Position numbers and translations under genes: made by a program. DNA of 7,355 nt from Candidatus Aegiribacteria sp. (GTDB lineage Bacteria; Fermentibacterota; Fermentibacteria; Fermentibacterales; Fermentibacteraceae), in contig JAIOSX010000004.1 in assembly GCA_021107345.1 (NCBI GenBank), forward strand, positions 1-7,355, given 5' to 3'. Under the pieces are notes generated by a model. The model was not told the origin of the DNA and did no database searches. It worked only from the letters and a program-made list of their open reading frames with translations. The first letter of the stretch is position 1; each line of letters starts with the position of its first letter. Shown here one piece after another: positions 1 through 7,115 of this stretch.

Positions 1-434
1 CTGCCCTTGCAGTAACATCCTCAAAAGGATTTAAAACTCTCAATATCGATCTTACTGATATGAATACTGAGTTGGATTCAGTTTATGATCATATTGTCCT
101 CTTCGAGGTTGCTGAGCACATCATCAATGCAGAGATATTGATGATGAAGTTGAAAGGTAAATACCGAAAAGGTCTGTATGTATCAACTCCAAATCTTGGA
201 TATATCGCACATCGCTTAAGATTAATGTTTGGGAGATTTCCGCTTACCTACATTTCAGATCCAAGAGAACATGTTCGATACTGGACAGTGAAGGATTTCC
301 TTGACTGGTCAGATTGGCTTGGATTCAAGAGACCTCAGGTACTTGGGATCAGAGGTAAGATCAAAGTATTTAGACTTCCGACGAGATGGCCTTCATTATG
401 GGCAAGTGAGGTCGTATACAGATTCACACCCTGA
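1..434 (+). CDS. SAM-dependent methyltransferase, 3' part (class I, Methyltransf_23/MetW-like)
   Basis: The reading frame is open from base 3 to a TGA at 432-434, giving 143 visible residues; the start and the SAM-binding glycine-rich loop lie upstream of the window. An acidic residue in NID (visible residues 14-16) fits the end of a Rossmann strand. YDHIVLFEVAEHI (28-40) matches the conserved strand-4 region of class I methyltransferases, with the usual Glu-His pair at E38-H39. After it come STPN and a Gly-Arg-Phe-Pro stretch, then HVRYW, the typical order in Methyltransf_23/MetW-like proteins of glycan clusters. An ATG at 60 exists but falls inside the fold, so it is not the true start. The acceptor is unknown; the neighbouring glycosyltransferases suggest a sugar or glycan (inference). 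It could equally be a small-molecule methyltransferase. The gene converges on the GT4 gene. Confidence 0.8.
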   Translation, partial: ALAVTSSKGFKTLNIDLTDMNTELDSVYDHIVLFEVAEHIINAEILMMKLKGKYRKGLYVSTPNLGYIAHRLRLMFGRFPLTYISDPREHVRYWTVKDFLDWSDWLGFKRPQVLGIRGKIKVFRLPTRWPSLWASEVVYRFTP

Positions 435-499
435 TATTTCGCTTTCAGTTGAATGCCATCAACGAGGAAATAGACATTAATAAGTGGCTTCACAATGCG
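435..499. other. Short convergent intergenic gap, no clear terminator
   Basis: This gap of 65 bases lies between the stop of the methyltransferase and the stop of the GT4 gene on the other strand. Transcripts from both sides should end here, yet I see no GC-rich hairpin followed by a T run on either strand. The only dyad noticed is GTG-GCTT-CAC at 484-493, which is too short to call a terminator. Confidence 0.5.
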
Positions 500-1651
500 T
501 TACTCGGCTGCAAGATCAAGAATCGCTGATGCCAGATTATTCCAGGAATACTTGTGCTTTTCCTTAGCAATTCCTTCAGCAAGTCTGGGTGCAAAATCTT
601 CATCGAAGAAGCGAATTGCTGCTTCTGCCAGTTTTACTGAATCTTCAGGAGGAACAAGAAATCCAGTCTCACCATCATGAACTACTTCGGGCAATCCACC
701 AACTTCTGTTGTTACCACCGGCAGATCGTAATTGTAAGCTATCTGAATAATACCGCTCTGAGTTGCTGACAGATATGGGAGTGCGAGAAGATCTGACGCA
801 ATAAAATAATCCTCAACTTTACTGTCGGGAACGAAACCGTTATCGAAATCAATAATATCTTCGGCACCAGAATTTGAGATTCTGTCGTAATAAGGCGTAC
901 TATCTCCGTAAACATCCCCGACTATCAACACTCTAATACCATTACCATATCTATCTTTCAGAATCGGACATGCATCAATTAAGTAGTCCACTCCCTTGTA
1001 CGGTTTGATAAACCCGAAAAACAGTACAACCTTTATATCCATAGGAAGTCCCAGCTCTTTCCGGGCTTCACTTTTGCTTTTCCTTTTAACTCCAGGTTCA
1101 CCGAAGTCATATACTGGATGTGGAATCAACTTGATACTGTCCTTATTGATTTTCGGCAGGACAGAAAGAAGATCGCTCTTCACGTTCTCTGACTGTGCTA
1201 TGAATCCATAACCCTGGCTTAATGCAGCTTTGCCCAATACACGGCTGAAGGGCTGTTTCTCATGAGGTATGACGTTATCAAGTATGTAGATAGTTCTGAT
1301 ATCAGTGTTGCGATTAAGCATCCAGGCAACTGCAGCATAACCGAGGGCAAAAAAGGGCAGCCAGTATTTCATTAAAACCGCCACGGGATTTTCTTTTCTG
1401 ATATCCCTGTAAGTCCTGTACCAGCTTAAGGGTGACCATGGTACAAATCGAGGACTGTTCTCCATCCTGATCCATGGAGCAACTTCTCCAAGTTGATTCG
1501 ATCCTGGAAACAAGAACCGTGGATATTGTTTCTTGAAGGAAGACCAGAATACTTCATTACCCTTTCCCTTAAGTTCTCTCGCAAGCATCCCGAGATAAGT
1601 AACAATGCCTCCGCGGAAAGGTGGTGCTGGACCAAGAATGCAAACCTTCAC
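500..1651 (-). CDS. Glycosyltransferase family 4 (GT4, GT-B fold)
   Basis: A 383-residue protein, normal for GT4 enzymes, which transfer a sugar from a nucleotide donor to a growing glycan at the cytoplasmic face. The N-terminal domain opens with [19 protein letters not shown] (residues 1-19), the usual first strand and glycine loop. DNVIPHE (125-131) fits the interdomain acceptor-side histidine region. In the C-terminal domain, GFIKPYKG (213-220) supplies the donor-phosphate lysine K219, and VGGLPEVV (317-324) plus DGETGFLV (326-333) are typical. The usual EX7E motif is absent: the aligned stretch is TQSGIIQIA (297-305), with Thr and Ala at the two Glu positions. I chose the GTG at 1651 because its codon overlaps the TGA of the upstream GT9 gene as GTGA and because the fold begins there. 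An ATG at 1756 would add 35 unlikely residues inside the GT9 gene. The exact sugar is not predictable. Confidence 0.88.
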   Translation of the reverse strand: MKVCILGPAPPFRGGIVTYLGMLARELKGKGNEVFWSSFKKQYPRFLFPGSNQLGEVAPWIRMENSPRFVPWSPLSWYRTYRDIRKENPVAVLMKYWLPFFALGYAAVAWMLNRNTDIRTIYILDNVIPHEKQPFSRVLGKAALSQGYGFIAQSENVKSDLLSVLPKINKDSIKLIPHPVYDFGEPGVKRKSKSEARKELGLPMDIKVVLFFGFIKPYKGVDYLIDACPILKDRYGNGIRVLIVGDVYGDSTPYYDRISNSGAEDIIDFDNGFVPDSKVEDYFIASDLLALPYLSATQSGIIQIAYNYDLPVVTTEVGGLPEVVHDGETGFLVPPEDSVKLAEAAIRFFDEDFAPRLAEGIAKEKHKYSWNNLASAILDLAAE

Positions 1652-2718
1652 TTCGAACTCAGCAGACAGTTTATGCTTTCCAGAACGGTACTTGGAGTGA
1701 GTGTTTCCATGCAAAAACTCTTGTTTGTACATCTGGGTTGGAAGAAACAGGTGCATTCCTGTTCAGGAGCCAGGATGACTCCCCTTCCATACAGTTCAAA
1801 TTCATGCGGATTGAAGATGTTGTTAAACAGGACAAGTTTCTTTTTTAGACCAATCGCTATATGCGTAGCCATTGTGACGGCAGAGACTACTACCTCACAT
1901 CTATCCATGATTGAAATGAACTCTTCCAACGAGAAACAACCAGGGTAGTATGCACTCGTTAGCCCTGAAATTCTTGTATTCTTCTCATCTTCTTCTGGTC
2001 CTCCAAGAAGCATGACTCTGTTTCCTTGATCAAGAAGAAGCCGGGTCAGTTCTATCCAGTATTTCTCAGGCCATAATCTGCTGGTCCATCTGCTTCCACA
2101 TCCTGTATTCAATCCTATAACAAGCCCAGTCCCCGGGATCTCAAGATCTACGCAAGTGTCAGGCATATCCAGGATGTACTCCTCCCCCTGAAACTCATAG
2201 CCACACATGGCCATCGTCTCTTCTACATAGGACAACCTGTTCTTCCTGTTTTCATCATCGAATAAACCTGTAATGAACTTATTCTGTGCGGCGTCCTGGT
2301 CGCAAGGACTGCAGTAACCATTGTCGTCAAGAATATAACCCAGCTTCCTCCCGGCGTTTATCTCTTTCGCAAGAGCACAGGCTTCTCTGTCTTTATCAAG
2401 ATTTATCAACAGATCGAAGTAAGTGTTTCTCAACCAAAGTATTGACTCCAGTGAGAATGATAAAGAATCATCAATGATCTTCGGAAGAAGTTCAGGGTAC
2501 TTACTGAGCCATGCAATCCTGTGAGAAGGGAATTCCCTTTTCAAAGGTACTAAAACAGGTGTAGTTCTGATCACATCACCGGCAGCGGCAAGCTTGATTA
2601 TTAGAATTCGGCCTTGTCGTTGTAGATACTCCGGACACGAATTGCAGTGATATCCATGCAGTTTGTGCGGTTTGCATGGTATGTGTCCAAGGAAATGAAT
2701 GCAATCTGTCTTTATCAT
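1648..2718 (-). CDS. Glycosyltransferase family 9, heptosyltransferase-like, with terminal Cys clusters
   Basis: A 356-residue protein of the ADP-heptose:LPS heptosyltransferase family (GT9, GT-B fold). [20 protein letters not shown] (37-56) is the signature first strand and glycine/Asp loop, with D48 in the position of the conserved acidic residue. [16 protein letters not shown] (202-217) and VMLLGGPEE (235-243) mark the start of the donor domain, and [20 protein letters not shown] (279-298) is the usual donor-site segment with H286. Before the fold sits a 36-residue leader with C6, C15, C25 and C28, plus H8, H12 and H18. The C-terminus has C322, C324, C330 and C336. The start is well supported: AGGAAGGGAG (plus-strand 2726-2735) lies 7 bases upstream of the ATG. 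It is the first gene of a two-gene minus-strand operon with GT4. The family transfers heptoses, but this branch may use another sugar, so no waa symbol is given. Confidence 0.87.
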   Translation of the reverse strand: MIKTDCIHFLGHIPCKPHKLHGYHCNSCPEYLQRQGRILIIKLAAAGDVIRTTPVLVPLKREFPSHRIAWLSKYPELLPKIIDDSLSFSLESILWLRNTYFDLLINLDKDREACALAKEINAGRKLGYILDDNGYCSPCDQDAAQNKFITGLFDDENRKNRLSYVEETMAMCGYEFQGEEYILDMPDTCVDLEIPGTGLVIGLNTGCGSRWTSRLWPEKYWIELTRLLLDQGNRVMLLGGPEEDEKNTRISGLTSAYYPGCFSLEEFISIMDRCEVVVSAVTMATHIAIGLKKKLVLFNNIFNPHEFELYGRGVILAPEQECTCFFQPRCTNKSFCMETLTPSTVLESINCLLSSK

Positions 2719-2725
2719 GCTGGAG

Positions 2726-2735
2726 CTCCCTTCCT
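2726..2735 (-). promoter_or_regulatory. Ribosome binding site of the GT9 gene
   Basis: Read on the minus strand, AGGAAGGGAG is a strong Shine-Dalgarno sequence 7 bases before the ATG at 2718. Just upstream is a small perfect dyad (TTCG-CAG-CGAA, 2739-2749) that could form a weak stem in the leader RNA. Confidence 0.75.
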
Positions 2736-2768
2736 AAGTTCGCAGCGAAGTGAATTCGATAAGCTTTA

Positions 2769-2797
2769 TTCATACAATCTGAAATCGTCACTTTCGA
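2769..2797 (-). promoter_or_regulatory. Candidate -35/-10 promoter for the GT9-GT4 operon
   Basis: On the minus strand TCGAAA (plus-strand 2792-2797) and TATGAA (2769-2774) are separated by 17 bases, each matching four of six sigma-70 consensus positions. It would give a leader of roughly 40-45 bases before the ATG at 2718. Such matches arise by chance in AT-rich DNA, so this is only a candidate. Confidence 0.25.
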
Positions 2798-2848
2798 TGA
2801 GGAATATATATATTTGCTTATTGAATGTTATACACGTTATTTTAGCTA

Positions 2849-2863
2849 TTGAAGGAATTTCAA
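2849..2863. repeat. Small inverted repeat TTGAA-N5-TTCAA
   Basis: Perfect 5-base arms (2849-2853 and 2859-2863) flank GGAAT. It sits about 60 bases upstream of the SDR start, where an operator could lie. The arms are too short to exclude chance. Confidence 0.25.
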
Positions 2864-2911
2864 ACGGGCAAAACATTCATTGCTTGATAACTCGATGCAC
2901 ATTCAAGAGAT

Positions 2912-2917
2912 AGGGAG
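2912..2917 (+). promoter_or_regulatory. Ribosome binding site that decides the CTG start of the SDR gene
   Basis: AGGGAG lies 6 bases before CTG at 2924 and is the only good Shine-Dalgarno match in front of this frame. The frame is closed by a TAA at 2888-2890 and has no ATG, GTG or TTG between that stop and the nucleotide-binding motif. Confidence 0.7.
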
Positions 2918-2923
2918 AAAACT

Positions 2924-3820
2924 CTGAATATTCTGATAACTGGAGCAGGTGGCTTCATCGGCTCAGCGGTATTCACCTATTTATCTGAGAAGGATTTCTC
3001 GGTAGAAAGTCATGTAAGGTCTGCTGATGGTGATCTGGCCGAAACTTCCATCCCGGAAAATACAAATGTAATCGTTAACTGCGCTGGCAAACTGGGACTT
3101 CCAGGAACTGATCCCAATCAGTTAACACAATCCAATGTAATCCTGCCAATGATGCTGGCGGACATATGCAGAGACAGACAAATCCATTTGATTCATCTCA
3201 GCACACCCGGCATTGCAGGTCTTCATGCGGATGTTACCGAAGACAGCCCGGCTAATCCATGGGGAGATTATGAGAAATCAAAATACGAAGGTGAGGAAGC
3301 TCTGCGTAAACACTATATTTCCAAGTCAGGACACCTGACAATACTAAGACCAGATTTCGTCTATGGCCCTGGAGACAGGCACAAACTACCCTTCTTCCAG
3401 CAGGTGGGAAAAGGTTGGCTTCCACTTATTGGTTTAAATGGCGGAAGGATAAGACCGACTTTTGTTTCAGATGTCTGTAACGCAATTGAAAACTCAATGC
3501 CAGGAAAATGCCTGAATACAGGACTCTTCAATATAGGTGGTCCTGAGGTAGTCTCTATAAGAGATTTCGGTGCTTTAGTAGCACAGAAAATGGGACAGAA
3601 ACTTATTGCAATTCCGTTACCTCGACTTCTCTATTCTTTAGCTTTAAGATCAGGACCTTTCAAACCCAGATCTCTATCATGCAGCAGAATAAGGCTTTTC
3701 AGTGAAGATCACTACGTTTCTATCAGCAAGGCTGCCGGGGCCGGATTTACACCCTCGATCTCTCTTTCTGATGGTATTCAGAAAACACTGAAGTGGTATA
3801 GATTCGAGAAGCTGCTATGA
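2924..3820 (+). CDS. Extended-SDR NAD(P)-dependent sugar epimerase/dehydratase, CTG start
   Basis: A 298-residue Rossmann-fold protein of the extended short-chain dehydrogenase/reductase family, likely acting on a nucleotide sugar. The cofactor loop ITGAGGFIGS (5-14) carries GxxGxxG and lies almost at the N-terminus. VIVNCAGKLG (around 50-59) is the usual strand-4 segment, LST (92-94) offers the catalytic Ser/Thr, and YEKSK (116-120) is the YxxxK pair. LRP and VYGPGDRH (141-153), RIRPTFVSDV and FNIGGPE complete the fold. R32 right after strand 2 might favour NADP over NAD (inference). The distance from the cofactor loop to the catalytic Tyr is shorter than in GalE-type enzymes, so the region after strand 2 is compact. 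The first ATG in frame, at 3149, is residue 76 and would delete the cofactor site, so the start must be the CTG at 2924. Its TGA overlaps the next gene as ATGA. Substrate unknown. Confidence 0.85.
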   Translation: MNILITGAGGFIGSAVFTYLSEKDFSVESHVRSADGDLAETSIPENTNVIVNCAGKLGLPGTDPNQLTQSNVILPMMLADICRDRQIHLIHLSTPGIAGLHADVTEDSPANPWGDYEKSKYEGEEALRKHYISKSGHLTILRPDFVYGPGDRHKLPFFQQVGKGWLPLIGLNGGRIRPTFVSDVCNAIENSMPGKCLNTGLFNIGGPEVVSIRDFGALVAQKMGQKLIAIPLPRLLYSLALRSGPFKPRSLSCSRIRLFSEDHYVSISKAAGAGFTPSISLSDGIQKTLKWYRFEKLL

Positions 3821-4770
3821 TGGTAAGACAACGTCTTGTATGGATCAGCAGAGTCATCTTGCTGATTCTGCTTGTACTTTCTGTGGTATTGATCCTCAAG
3901 TATGGAAATGAATGGCTTTCTGAAATAACGCAGCTGAACTGGGAACCTGATCCTCTGCTTATTGCGCTTTCAGCTCTTCTTCTTTTCACGTCCTTCTGGT
4001 TCACTCCTCTAGGATGGATATGGATATCAAAAGCACTCGGAGCTACTTCCGACTCCAGGGAACTCAGAGGGATATGGTTCGCAACCCGGCTTGGAAGATA
4101 CATCCCGGGAAAGATCTGGCTTTTCGCCGGGAGAGCAGCTTATCTGAAATCAAATGGTATCAGTACATTGAGTGCTGCTTTAGCATCATTGTATGAGTTA
4201 ATGCATGTTGCTACCGCAGTTGGCTTAATAACCCTTTCTGCCACATTGCTGTTTCCTGAGTTTCTTAACTCGAATATTCTGAGAGCAGCGGCAGTAACGG
4301 CGGGCATATGCATGCTGGTTCTACCGTTGCTTCATCCCGTACAGAAATATATTTATCGACTCAGGGAGAAAAGAAGTAATAGTACCATCAGCTCTGGAAG
4401 AACGAATAGAGTAACATTTCTCCCACCAAGCCTTTCGATAAAAGTGATCGGCCTTTTTTCTGCTGTCTTTATTGTTAGGGGGGTTTCTCTATTCATTTTA
4501 CTTGAGGCTCTCGGAATATCCAGTAAAGGATTATTTGTCTGTATAGCTGCGACTCCGCTATCCTGGCTGGCCGGGTATATTTTATTCCTCGTACCGGGTG
4601 GTATTGGTGTAAGAGAAGCCGCAACCGTTGCAATGATATCTGGTCCGGGTGAAACTGGTCCTATTCTTGCAGCTGTATTGGGTCAGAGATTGATGCTTGC
4701 TGTAATAGAGGTGATCTTAGCCGGAATCAGTGCGAAATCGATTTCGTTTCTCCGAAGGGAGGGAAAGTGA
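3817..4770 (+). CDS. Flippase-like integral membrane protein (LPG_synthase_TM / UPF0104 family)
   Basis: A 317-residue polytopic membrane protein with hydrophobic segments at about 12-27, 46-70, 118-147, 154-172, 208-230, 238-259 and 283-305. Two stretches are diagnostic of the LPG_synthase_TM (AglD/MprF membrane domain) family: RYIPGKIWLFAGRAAYL (94-110) and VPGGIGVREAA (259-269). Related stand-alone proteins are common in polysaccharide clusters and are thought to move or handle lipid-linked substrates; that role is not proven here. It has no soluble aminoacyl-transfer domain, so it is not a complete MprF lysyl-phosphatidylglycerol synthase. The ATG at 3817 overlaps the SDR stop as ATGA, with GAGAAG (3806-3811) 5 bases upstream; an adjacent ATG at 3820 would shorten it by one residue. 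Its own TGA at 4768-4770 touches the start of the next gene, indicating translational coupling. Confidence 0.82.
   Translation: MMVRQRLVWISRVILLILLVLSVVLILKYGNEWLSEITQLNWEPDPLLIALSALLLFTSFWFTPLGWIWISKALGATSDSRELRGIWFATRLGRYIPGKIWLFAGRAAYLKSNGISTLSAALASLYELMHVATAVGLITLSATLLFPEFLNSNILRAAAVTAGICMLVLPLLHPVQKYIYRLREKRSNSTISSGRTNRVTFLPPSLSIKVIGLFSAVFIVRGVSLFILLEALGISSKGLFVCIAATPLSWLAGYILFLVPGGIGVREAATVAMISGPGETGPILAAVLGQRLMLAVIEVILAGISAKSISFLRREGK
4758..4762 (+). promoter_or_regulatory. Ribosome binding site of the YfhO-family gene
   Basis: GGAGG, within a longer AAGGGAGGG run, lies inside the end of the flippase-like gene. Three starts follow in a row: GTG 4767, ATG 4770 and ATG 4773, at 4, 7 and 10 bases from GGAGG. 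The 7-base spacing and ATG codon favour 4770, which overlaps the preceding stop by one base (TGATG). Confidence 0.7.
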
Positions 4771-7115
4771 TGATGAAACTCCCGATCTGGCAGAGATGTA
4801 TACTTCCGGGAGTGTTACTGATCCTGGTTATCCTTACATATTGGCCTGTATTCAGCTCAGCTAAACTTCCCGGAGGTGAGTTGAGCGATACTGTTACCCA
4901 GGGTTACCCATTCTTCTCTTTTACAGAGGAAGCAGTGCAGAATGGACGACTCCCGCACTGGAATCCATACATCTTCTGCGGAATACCTTTTTATTCCTCA
5001 TTCTCAGCACCTGTGTTCTATCCTGTGCGCGGCTTGCTTCTTCTTTCAGCTGGTACCGAGGGAATTGCAAGATTTCTATTCCCTATCCATATGTTATTCG
5101 GTGGAATATTCGCATGGTTATTTCTTCGATCAATCGGAGTAAGTAAATGGGGTAGAATAGTGGGTGCCCTTGCATTTGCCTGCACATCTTGGTCGAACAC
5201 CCTCTTCTATGCCGGTCATGCTAGCAAGATTATCTGCTGGAGCTTTCTTCCGCTTCTGCTCTATTCATGCGAAAAATGGATGCAAACAAGGAGAGGAAAA
5301 TACATTGCCATAGGTGGAGTCGCATTGGGTATGCAGGCCCTGGCAAGCCATCCTCAGATGATTCTTTACTCGTCCGGAGCAGCCCTTATCTGGCTTGGTT
5401 TCAGAACAGTTTCTTCTTGTGGTTCGTGGAAGACAAACACATTGAAAGCTCTGATTGGTTTTTCAGTTATTGTGCTTCTGGCTGTGGCGATAGGAGCGGT
5501 GCAGCTTCTTCCGGGTTACAATTTCTCCAGATACTCCACCAGAGGAGATGGTCTTTCTTTTGATCAAGCTGCAAGCTATTCGCTACCACCGGAAGAAACG
5601 CTGACAATGCTATTCCCCAGGCTGTTCGGTTACAGACACGGATTCCCAGGCAGTTCTATCTCTGGAGTACCACTTTATTATGGCAGACTGGGTCTTCGCC
5701 TCAGCAGTGAATTCGTAGGAATATCTGTATTTCTATTGGCCTTGGCAGCTTTTATCGGGGCAAGGAGGAAATACCGATGGCCTCTGTTGACGATTATGGT
5801 GGTGGGTCTTCTTGTATCCTGGGGAGGATATACACCGCTATTCGGGATTCTGTACAAAACCATCCCGATCTTCAGAAAACTCAGAGCACCTCACATGGCT
5901 GCTTTTCTTACCACTTCTGCAATAGCGCTAGCCGCCGGACCCGGATTTGATGCGCTCTTCGTCAGGAAAAAACTCAACGGAAAGAAATTCCTCTTCGGAA
6001 TCGCAGCTTTCTCCGGAGTATGTGTCCTCGCTTATCTCCTTGCAGGCGTTCTGCTTCCAGGCTTTCAATCCGGATGGTGGAGCAGGATGGGTAACGCAAG
6101 CGCGACCGGATATTCCTTTGTGGTGCAAAGGCGTGTGGACATGGCCGCCCCGGACTTCCTTAAAGCAGCAGGAGTAGCTCTTGCTATCTGCGGATTGCTA
6201 TATTTTAGAAAACAGCTCAGGGAACGGTATGCAATACCCGGCATCATCATCACCGCTCTACTCACAATTGAGCTGGTTCCAGTAAACAGAAATTTTCAGG
6301 TATATCTGCCTCAGACCGATGTGAACGAACTGTTTATTGCTCCGGCTAACCTGCCTGAAATGGTCGGTGCAGGCAGACTGCTTCCCGGGGGAAATGATTT
6401 AGTCCCATTCGGGATCAGATCTGTAATGGGCTACCATGCGGCAAAACCTGCAATGGCCGAGGATCTTCAGCTAATAATTTCCTCCGGAGGGCTGCCCGCA
6501 TTGAGACACACTGCGTTCACTGTACTTCAGGGGCAGGATGGATACCTTACTTACGAGCAGTTCAGAGAATCCCTGATTCTGCAGACCCGTGAATCTGATC
6601 CATCCTATGCTGACACTCTTGAAGCCTTACTTCCGGAAAGACCCCTCCCCAGAGTATGGTTTGCGGAATCCTGGGTTAAGCTGGAAGAGGATAGATGCCT
6701 TGCTCTTCTGGCGTCAGGTCTCAATCCGCAGGAAATGACCGTTATCTACGATGAGGTTGAACTTCCAGAGTTCATGGATGTTTCACAGGCCAGGTCATCA
6801 ATAATCGTTGATGAAGCTGAAAGGATTGTGATAAGTACGGATAATCCATATGATGGCCTTCTTGTTCTCGCTGACCTTTGGTATCCCAGGTGGCATGTAC
6901 GGATTGATGGCAACCCCGTACCGATGCTTCAGTCGAATCACTGGCAGAGAGCTGTTGTGGTGCCCTCAGGAATTCATGAAGTGGAATTCAGCTTTGATTC
7001 ATCAGATGTTTCACTGGGACTGATCATATCAATGATTGGAATATTGGCTGTGCTAATAATGGTCACGTTCGGATTAGTAACGCAGAAAAGAAGAGAGCGT
7101 CTAAATGAAGGATGA
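4770..7115 (+). CDS. YfhO-family polytopic membrane protein, probable GT-C glycosyltransferase
   Basis: A 781-residue membrane protein (782 if GTG 4767 is used), within the usual YfhO size. A first membrane helix (about 10-28) is followed by an extracytoplasmic loop with SDTVTQGYPF (39-48; D40 is the likely GT-C acidic residue), LPHWNPY (61-67) and CGIPF (70-74). GHASK (149-153) and SHPQ (193-196) are further family signatures. Roughly a dozen hydrophobic segments continue to about residue 500. A soluble region follows and ends in the typical small beta domain (about 692-748) with GLLVLADLWYP and a VRIDG turn (710-714), then a last helix (about 749-771) and a basic tail. In Bacillus, YfhO works with CsbB in glycosylating lipoteichoic acid from a lipid-linked sugar; by analogy this one would add a sugar to a surface glycan on the outer face (inference). 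No CsbB-like partner lies in the window. Confidence 0.85.
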   Translation: MMKLPIWQRCILPGVLLILVILTYWPVFSSAKLPGGELSDTVTQGYPFFSFTEEAVQNGRLPHWNPYIFCGIPFYSSFSAPVFYPVRGLLLLSAGTEGIARFLFPIHMLFGGIFAWLFLRSIGVSKWGRIVGALAFACTSWSNTLFYAGHASKIICWSFLPLLLYSCEKWMQTRRGKYIAIGGVALGMQALASHPQMILYSSGAALIWLGFRTVSSCGSWKTNTLKALIGFSVIVLLAVAIGAVQLLPGYNFSRYSTRGDGLSFDQAASYSLPPEETLTMLFPRLFGYRHGFPGSSISGVPLYYGRLGLRLSSEFVGISVFLLALAAFIGARRKYRWPLLTIMVVGLLVSWGGYTPLFGILYKTIPIFRKLRAPHMAAFLTTSAIALAAGPGFDALFVRKKLNGKKFLFGIAAFSGVCVLAYLLAGVLLPGFQSGWWSRMGNASATGYSFVVQRRVDMAAPDFLKAAGVALAICGLLYFRKQLRERYAIPGIIITALLTIELVPVNRNFQVYLPQTDVNELFIAPANLPEMVGAGRLLPGGNDLVPFGIRSVMGYHAAKPAMAEDLQLIISSGGLPALRHTAFTVLQGQDGYLTYEQFRESLILQTRESDPSYADTLEALLPERPLPRVWFAESWVKLEEDRCLALLASGLNPQEMTVIYDEVELPEFMDVSQARSSIIVDEAERIVISTDNPYDGLLVLADLWYPRWHVRIDGNPVPMLQSNHWQRAVVVPSGIHEVEFSFDSSDVSLGLIISMIGILAVLIMVTFGLVTQKRRERLNEG

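Larger units (their letters stand above)
2719..2923. promoter_or_regulatory. Divergent intergenic region, probable promoters for both operons
   Basis: This stretch of about 205 bases separates the minus-strand GT9-GT4 operon from the plus-strand SDR operon, so it should carry both promoters. It is AT-rich in the middle, with an alternating AT run at 2804-2812. I see no convincing sigma-70 promoter for the plus strand; TTGCTT (2814-2819) followed 18 bases later by TATTTT (2838-2843) is the best weak candidate. It also holds a TTGAA-N5-TTCAA dyad at 2849-2863. No small gene is supported here; the frame read across it on the plus strand from 2647 is a shadow of the GT9 gene. Confidence 0.5.

Noticed and set aside
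484..493. Possible terminator hairpin between the convergent genes
   Set aside because: The stem is only 3 bases with no following T run.
1652..1756. N-terminal extension of the GT4 gene to ATG 1756
   Set aside because: It lies inside the GT9 coding region, adds residues unlike any GT4 N-terminus, and a coupled GTG start at 1651 explains the gene better.
1493..1948. Plus-strand frame of 151 codons
   Set aside because: It runs antisense across the GT4/GT9 junction and shows no family features; both minus-strand genes there have strong motif support.
3149..3151. ATG 3149 as the start of the SDR gene
   Set aside because: It would cut off the GxxGxxG cofactor loop and strand 4, which are clearly encoded in the same open frame upstream.
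3747..4103. Minus-strand frame of 118 codons
   Set aside because: It is antisense to the end of the SDR gene and the start of the flippase-like gene, with no recognisable motif.
3817..4770. MprF lysyl-phosphatidylglycerol synthase
   Set aside because: Only the membrane-domain family is present; the soluble aminoacyl-transfer domain of MprF is missing and the context is glycan synthesis.
5267..5563. Plus-strand frame of 98 codons within the YfhO gene
   Set aside because: It is an out-of-frame shadow; the YfhO frame carries the family motifs through this stretch.
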